Below, piece by piece: positions 58,543-64,000 of a stretch of 64,000 nucleotides of DNA. The notes under the pieces were generated by a model that saw only the letters and a list, made by a program, of their open reading frames with translations, searched no databases and was not told where the DNA came from. Numbering within the stretch: position 1 is the first letter of the stretch; every line of letters starts with the position of its first letter. Source of the DNA: Choanephora cucurbitarum (Eukaryota; Mucoromycota; Mucoromycetes; Mucorales; Choanephoraceae); the NCBI GenBank assembly GCA_025331435.1, contig JAIWNI010000083.1, forward strand, positions 58,064 through 122,063, in the 5' to 3' direction. A program made the translations under genes and the position numbers.

Positions 58543-58975
58543 TTATCCTTCACGCCATTGATGTTGACAGTCTTCGTTACAACACTTGTAGAAGATAGAT
58601 GAAGGTTCATCAGCAGAACGAATTTGAATCAACATAAAGTAGGCACGTTCATGTTCACACTTTGGACAGGTAGCTTAAAAGAAATGTGTAAGAAAAGAAG
58701 AATTTGCTAAACTGCACTCTGTTGATTACCTTCAGTGGAATCCACATTCTTCCAGGCATCAGCACCACCCAACACATCGTCTACTTCTTTTCGCTTTAAT
58801 TCTTTACGTGAGGTGTGCTAAAGAACAATTGGTCAAAATCCCTTTTTATCTGTCTGTTTGGTTTGCTTACTCTAGTTTGAATACTGTAAACATAGGGACA
58901 AGCTTGACAGAAAAAGGCTTGTCCGCCATCGTTTTCAATCAGTAACAGGTTGGAACAATGAGGACAAAACAACAT
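58543..58975 (-). CDS. RPC11: RNA polymerase III subunit C11 (RPC10/POLR3K)
   Basis: Subunit for RNA cleavage and termination in Pol III. Three exons on the minus strand: 58975-58871, 58817-58730 and 58673-58543, giving 107 aa, the normal size. The N-terminal zinc ribbon has Cys4, Cys7, Cys23 and Cys26 (CPHC, CQAC). The C-terminal TFIIS-like ribbon has Cys67, Cys70, Cys95 and Cys100. Between them the signature QIRSADEP contains Asp86-Glu87, the acidic pair of the cleavage hairpin. Upstream in-frame ATG codons exist, but MLFCPHC is the conserved start. Confidence 0.95.
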
Positions 58976-59130
58976 GAGAGGGAAAAAAGCTAAATTATAA
59001 GCCACCAACTTGAAGCATTCTTAATTTTTTTATTTTGTTTATTTACTTCTATTCTATAAGAAAGAGTGCTTGATTACGTAATGATAAGATGGCATGCGTT
59101 TGATTGAAAAATAAGTTAGATACAGATGAT

Positions 59131-61004
59131 TTATTTCTTGGCTTCAGCCTTGACAACATTGGAGCTATTCTTTTCACGCAAGACCAAAGACAAGTTAGAT
59201 TGAGCATCGACAGTGATTTGAACTTCAATCTTGCTACCCTTTTCCTTAGCACCGTTGGCAAGGGGAAGAGAAGCTTCGATCAGTTGAGCAGCAGGCTTGT
59301 TGAAGACCTTGGTGACAATCTCGGGCTCTTCTTCATAAGGCTCTTCGTCATCTTCAACAGGAACAGGTTCATGCTTGATTTCGTGCTTTTCAACAGTGTG
59401 ATCACCTTCGTACAAGGCAACGTAAGCATGAGTTTGGTTGGCTTCAGCGTTGGAGAATTCAAAGACACGACGAGCAGGCAATGAAGTACCACGAGGGATG
59501 ATAGTAACAAATTCACCCTTAGCATTGAGAACACCAATAGCCTTGGTTGTGTTGGGAGCCAAAGTGACAACAGGGTGGATGGCAGCATCAATATCTTCCT
59601 TCTCGAAACCAGCAACCAAGGAACCTTGGATGGCACAACCACGAGCAACTACTTCGTCAGCTTCAAGTTCGTTCAACACCTTGGTGTTTTCACTGGTGAA
59701 GACTTCACGAACCTTGTTGGCGAACTTGGGAATACGGGCAGAACCACCAGCAAGCAATACTTCATCAACTTCGCTAGCATCCAATTGAGACTTTTCCAAG
59801 ACTTCGTTGATGACATTTTGAAGTTGAGAGAAGACAGCCTTAGAGAGGAGTTCGAAACGCATACGGTTGATGGTGCTGTGGAAATCAACACCTTCAGCCA
59901 AGGACTCAACGAAACAAGGAGCAGAGTTGGCACTGGACAACATCTTCTTGGTGACTTCAACAGCATTACGGAGCTTAGCCAAAGCCTTCTTGTTGGAATT
60001 GATATCAATCTTGGCCTTCTTTTGGAATTCGGCAGTGAAGTGCTTGATCAACAAATCATCGAAAGAAGCACCACCAACCTTGGTATCATGGGCAGTAGCC
60101 AAGATTTGGAACATACCGGAACGAACGGCCAAGACAGTGACATCGAAAGAGTGACCACCCAAATCACAGACAACGATGATCTTATCTTGAGGATCCTTGG
60201 TGGTGGCTTCTTGACCAACACCGTAAGCAAGAGCAGCAGCAGCAGATTCGTGGACAAGTTGGATAACCTTGATACCGGCAGCTTCAGCAGCAGCAACAAG
60301 TTCTTCACGTTGCTTTTCAGTGAAGTAAGAAGGAGCAGCCAAGACAGCACCGTTGATTTGAGTACCCAAAAAAGCTTCGGCAGATTCACGAATGTGTTTC
60401 AAGTACTTGGTGGAAACTTCTTGAGCAGTGAAGACAGACTTACCAGCAGGCAATTCAATTTCGTAGGCAGGAACACCGTTCTTGTCAACAACAGGAGCAG
60501 CAGAACCAGTCAAGTTTTGAGCATCAGCAAAACTTTTTTTAAAAGAAAAATCCAATGCATAAATTAGTATCTATCGCATTGATTTCTCTCTTCATTTCTC
60601 TCTCTCTTCTTTTTTTTTTCCTTTTCTCTCTTTACCTCTTTCCGATATTAGCACGGAAGTTAGCGATGGTGTGGTTGGGGTGACGAGCAATATCAGACTT
60701 GGCTTGAGAACCAATTACCTAATATAAAACAAGATGAGCACTCTATTTCCCATCCTCTCAAATTGCTTTTAGTTTCACTCACTTCTTCTTCACCGTGGAA
60801 AGCGAGAGCAGAAGCAATTTGTCTGTCACCTTCTTCGTTAGCAAGACAATCAGCGCGACCTTCCTAAATAACAAACAGCTGTCAATATGCAGAGCAATAT
60901 ATTAAAAAAAAAAAAGAAAAATCGAGGTCTACCTTGTTAATGTAAGCAATAGAAGTGTAAGCAGTACCGAAGTTGATACCAATGACAGTGTTGGATTCGC
61001 TCAT
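59131..61004 (-). CDS. SSZ1: Ribosome-associated Hsp70-like protein SSZ1
   Basis: Atypical Hsp70 that with zuotin forms the ribosome-associated complex acting on nascent chains. Four exons on the minus strand: 61004-60933, 60863-60783, 60718-60636 and 60532-59131, giving 545 aa. The ATPase fold shows VIGINFGTAYTSIAYIN, NFRANIGKSFADAQN (across a junction), VCDLGGHSFDVTVL and LLAGGSARIPKF. The substrate-binding part is short, with an acidic segment VEDDEEPYEEEPEI. This length and the lack of an EEVD tail separate it from SSA/SSB Hsp70s. Codon use is strongly biased, as for translation-machinery genes. It lies 155 bp upstream of RPC11 on the same strand. Confidence 0.92.
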
Positions 61005-61139
61005 TATGAAGAAGTCAAGATAAAGATAAAAAAAAAAAAGAAAAAAATTTGGTAGATTCTTTTACTGCAATAATTTATTGAGGTAAAAAAAAAGATAGGC
61101 AGTCACTGCATTAGAGTTTTTATGCCTTTTCAACTCTTT

Positions 61140-63082
61140 TCAAACCAACATGCCTGCCATGGCTGCTGATAGCCAAGTACTGATTGAACCACATATAAGA
61201 GCAGAAATGGCTATTTCGGAGATAGCATCTGACCGTTTTGGAGCAATGGCACTTAGAACACCTATTTGCATGCCTACAGTACCCAAGTTAGCAAAACCAC
61301 AAAGAGCATAGGTTGCAACCAGTTCAGATTTGGGTGTCAGCTGGCCTTTGTATACATCTATCATCTCTCTAAATGCAATGAACTCATTAGACCATATTTT
61401 GATAGCCATCAGACTTCCAACTTTAACCACATCTTGATTGTCTGCTCCTATGAACCAAGCTATCTGCACAAAAAGAGGGAAAAAGAAGCGTTAGTTCATA
61501 TCACATAATGTCACTTTGATGACTTACAGGAACAAAAAGATAGCCTGTAACCAGCTGTAAAGTGAGTTCTGAGATATTCAGGAATTGACCTAGCCATGTT
61601 AAAAAAGCATTGACTGCATACAACGTGGCTAGGACGGTGATGACACAAGCACCAATTGTGAGCGCGATGTAAATCCCTGCAGTAGCACCTTTTGTAGCTG
61701 CATGTACAATATTGGACACATCGTCCTTTATCTCAATCACAATTCCTCTAGCTTCCCTTGTTTCTGAGAGTTCAGTTTCTGGATATCGTAGCTTTGAGAC
61801 AGCAATAGAACTTGGAATAGACATGACACAAGAGGTTATTAATGCCTGTCCAGACACACCCATGGATGTATAGATATAGAGAGTCGACCCAGACACAGTG
61901 GCAAACCCACATGTCATGATTTGATGTATCTCTGACCTTGTAAGCTTAGGCACAAACGGTTCAATCAACAATGCGTTTTCACAAGCACCTAAAAAAGGCT
62001 TGATCTATTTACTTTTCCTCTCGATTTATTCTTTTTTTTTCTCCTCCACTTACTGTAGCAGCAGCCACGATAGCCTCAACTCCTGATATGTCGAGAAATG
62101 CCATAAAGACAATAGATAGCTTTCTGAAGATCCATTGCAAAGCTCCCACATAAAACAGCATTTGAACAGTTGAGTTGAAAAAGATAATAACAGGAAAAAG
62201 ATTCAGTGCAAAGGTGTTTGCATTAACTGCAGCTGTACCGAACAAGAATTCTGCTCCATAAGAAGCTTTGTGCATATAGCCTACTGCGAATTGTAGGATC
62301 CAGTTGAACAGATCTTGCCCAACTGACGTATGAAATACAAAGAGAGCTAACAAGAACTGAAAAAGCAGTGCAGTGAAGATCGTGTTCCAACGTATAGCTT
62401 TTCGATTCTATCCTATCTATGAGAATGGTTTTTATATTTATATACATTCTTACCTTAGATGATGCGTAGGTGCAAAAAATAAAAACAAGCATGCCTAACA
62501 ATGATACGAGCCTTTTTAACCTTGGTGAGTCTTGCTTTTCAGGAAACGCAAGCACGGTTGCTATGATGATGCCCATGACACAGGCTGCATAACCGATGGT
62601 TCGAATTCTGTCACTAAGATGATGATTTAGGTAGAACAAGAGTTTTTGAGTGAATGAGTACCAAGGATAAACGATTGGATCAAATGACAGGTGACGAGAA
62701 AGTAAACGCAAGGATACAAATCCATACAAGAGTCCTAAAACAAGCAATTCTTGATTGTATCCTTTTGGTATCTGTAAGACATAAGCAGCACAAACAAATC
62801 CACTCATCAGAAGCCATAGAACTATACTAAATGAACCTGTAAGGCATTGACATTTGACTTGTTTAATATTTGTCTTGAATTGGTTACTGTATATAAGCGA
62901 TACTTGAATGCTGTCTTTTTTAGTCTGCCTATCCATCTGTTGGGTGTTGCTGAACTTATGGATGATGCGGATGAAACAGGCTGAGCTTGCCTGCCATCAT
63001 CTTGTTCATATGCTGCTTCTGATTGTTCTCCATCTTTAACCGAAACAGCTAAATGATCATCATCCTTCTCTTTTTGTTGCAT
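61140..63082 (-). CDS. Concentrative nucleoside transporter (CNT, SLC28 family)
   Basis: Plasma-membrane, ion-coupled nucleoside importer. Five exons on the minus strand: 63082-62904, 62826-62454, 62407-62054, 61998-61528 and 61463-61140, giving 566 aa. An acidic, soluble N-terminus precedes multiple membrane segments (IVLWLLMSGFVCAAYVL, GYAACVMGIIIATVLAF and others). The core has EFLFGTAAVNANTFALNLFP, then GVEAIVAAATPFLGACENAL, the counterpart of the family GQSEAP motif. IMTCGFATVSGSTLYIYTSM and TYALCGFANLGTVGMQIGVL also match CNT cores. Exon 1 and exon 2 are in different frames; the only intron that fits is 62903-62827 (77 nt, GTATCG...TTTAG). That junction is the least certain. The other junctions close in phase. 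Confidence 0.88.
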
Positions 63083-64000
63083 TTATGCATAAAGAACGAG
63101 AGAAAAGAAAAGAGAGATAAATCGATTTGTATTGAACAGAATGAATGCGTGGTTTTATTCTCAGTCTTCTTGTTTGGTTAATAAGATATGTTTGATAGAC
63201 GATATTTATAGTTTCCTCCTTAATTTTTGTAAGCGCTCATCCTTATATGTCAAATGCATGGATATGCATTTTGGCTATCACTCCTGCTTTTTCTGCTTTG
63301 GAAATAGCGCTTTCAGTGGGATTGCCTAGCAAGTATAACTGCACTTATACCCTGATTTTTTGCATCCAATACTTCCTGTATTGCCTCATGAAGGTTATTT
63401 GAGCCTTGTTGTCTTCTTTTTTTTTATTAGTCTCTTTTATTTGCTTGAGGAGAAGACAAGGTTCAATTGAATAGCTGTGACAGTAGCAGGCTTACTTTCC
63501 TATGAAATAGACAGTGACAAGCCTTGCAATCCTTGCTTCTCAACTATCGTCATTTGTTTGTTCTTTACGAATTAACTCTCCTTTCTATATCTTAATCATA
63601 AAGAAGGAACAGCGAGCATAGTCAAAGATGTTTAGTAGATTGTACTGATTTATTGCAAAACTTCTGCATTAAGAGAACCATATGAGTTATTCCTTATAGT
63701 CACCCGTTAAACCAAATATGCTTATTATGTGTTTGAAGAAAAAACATACTGCTATACAGAAGAGCATTTTGCCTCTTTCTCTCTTTCTGTGGCTCTTGCG
63801 TTACTTCGACAAAGACATGTCAAATTACATAAAGAGATTGAATTTTACCGTATATGCGCGGTTTGATAAACTAAAGCCTGCAAAAACGCTTGCAACTTAC
63901 TTTCTTCATGACAGAAGACGCAAGAAATATTGGGTTGCATCAGCTGAAGTAGTACATCTTTAGTTTCCTGAAAGTGTTTATCTTTCACAAAAAAAAAAAG
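63083..64000. other. Right-edge intergenic region, no gene supported
   Basis: Upstream region of the CNT gene. A frame at 63718-63963 (+) reads YIKRLNFTVYARFDKLKPAK and on to a stop, but it has no motif or splice context. T-rich tracts occur near 63418-63440. Nothing else is seen. Confidence 0.4.

Noticed and set aside
59575..60567. A 330-codon plus-strand frame antisense to SSZ1
   Set aside because: Same cause: biased codons in a highly expressed gene leave the complementary frame open. No domain is visible.

Overview
The window is nuclear DNA of a filamentous fungus, most likely Mucoromycota (Mucorales). It is AT-rich and its genes carry many short introns, mostly 45-120 nt. The housekeeping genes are of fungal type: class II aldolase, a peroxisomal acyl-CoA oxidase ending in AKL, SSZ1 and a YSC84-like protein. 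Gene models were built by hand from splice signals and reading-frame continuity. Every multi-exon model given sums to a whole number of codons.

Region 1 (1-21000) is dense ordinary genome. It holds the 5' exon of a mitochondrial carrier (-), a UBE2E-type ubiquitin-conjugating enzyme, fructose-bisphosphate aldolase, a C2/class 3 lipase and a secreted GH29 alpha-L-fucosidase. These are followed by a CDK9/BUR1-type kinase (-), a small twin-CX3C protein, a kinesin-13, a neutral-sphingomyelinase-like phosphodiesterase with two C-terminal membrane segments, and an ankyrin protein (-).

Region 2 (about 21000-45600) is a gene-poor accessory island. It contains decayed coding relics, an unrecognised 597-aa protein whose 5' end lies in a 262-bp direct duplication, and a tandem array of three nearly identical 4.9-kb DNA transposons. 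Each transposon has CACTG termini, a five-exon tnp2/Plavaka-like transposase and a divergent two-exon accessory gene. The copies are separated by two identical 227-bp spacers. The 3-bp flanking duplications (TTT..TTT, CTG..TTT, CTG..CTG) indicate two original insertions 227 bp apart, followed by unequal recombination between them. Removing the elements in silico restores reading frames across both insertion points.

Region 3 (45600-64000) is ordinary genome again. It holds acyl-CoA oxidase and an SCP2-type lipid carrier, side by side and both with peroxisomal C-termini, then a SYLF-SH3 protein, the KDEL receptor ERD2 (-), a kelch/coiled-coil protein, RNA polymerase III subunit C11 (-), SSZ1 (-) and a concentrative nucleoside transporter (-). 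No tRNA, rRNA or CRISPR array was found by eye.
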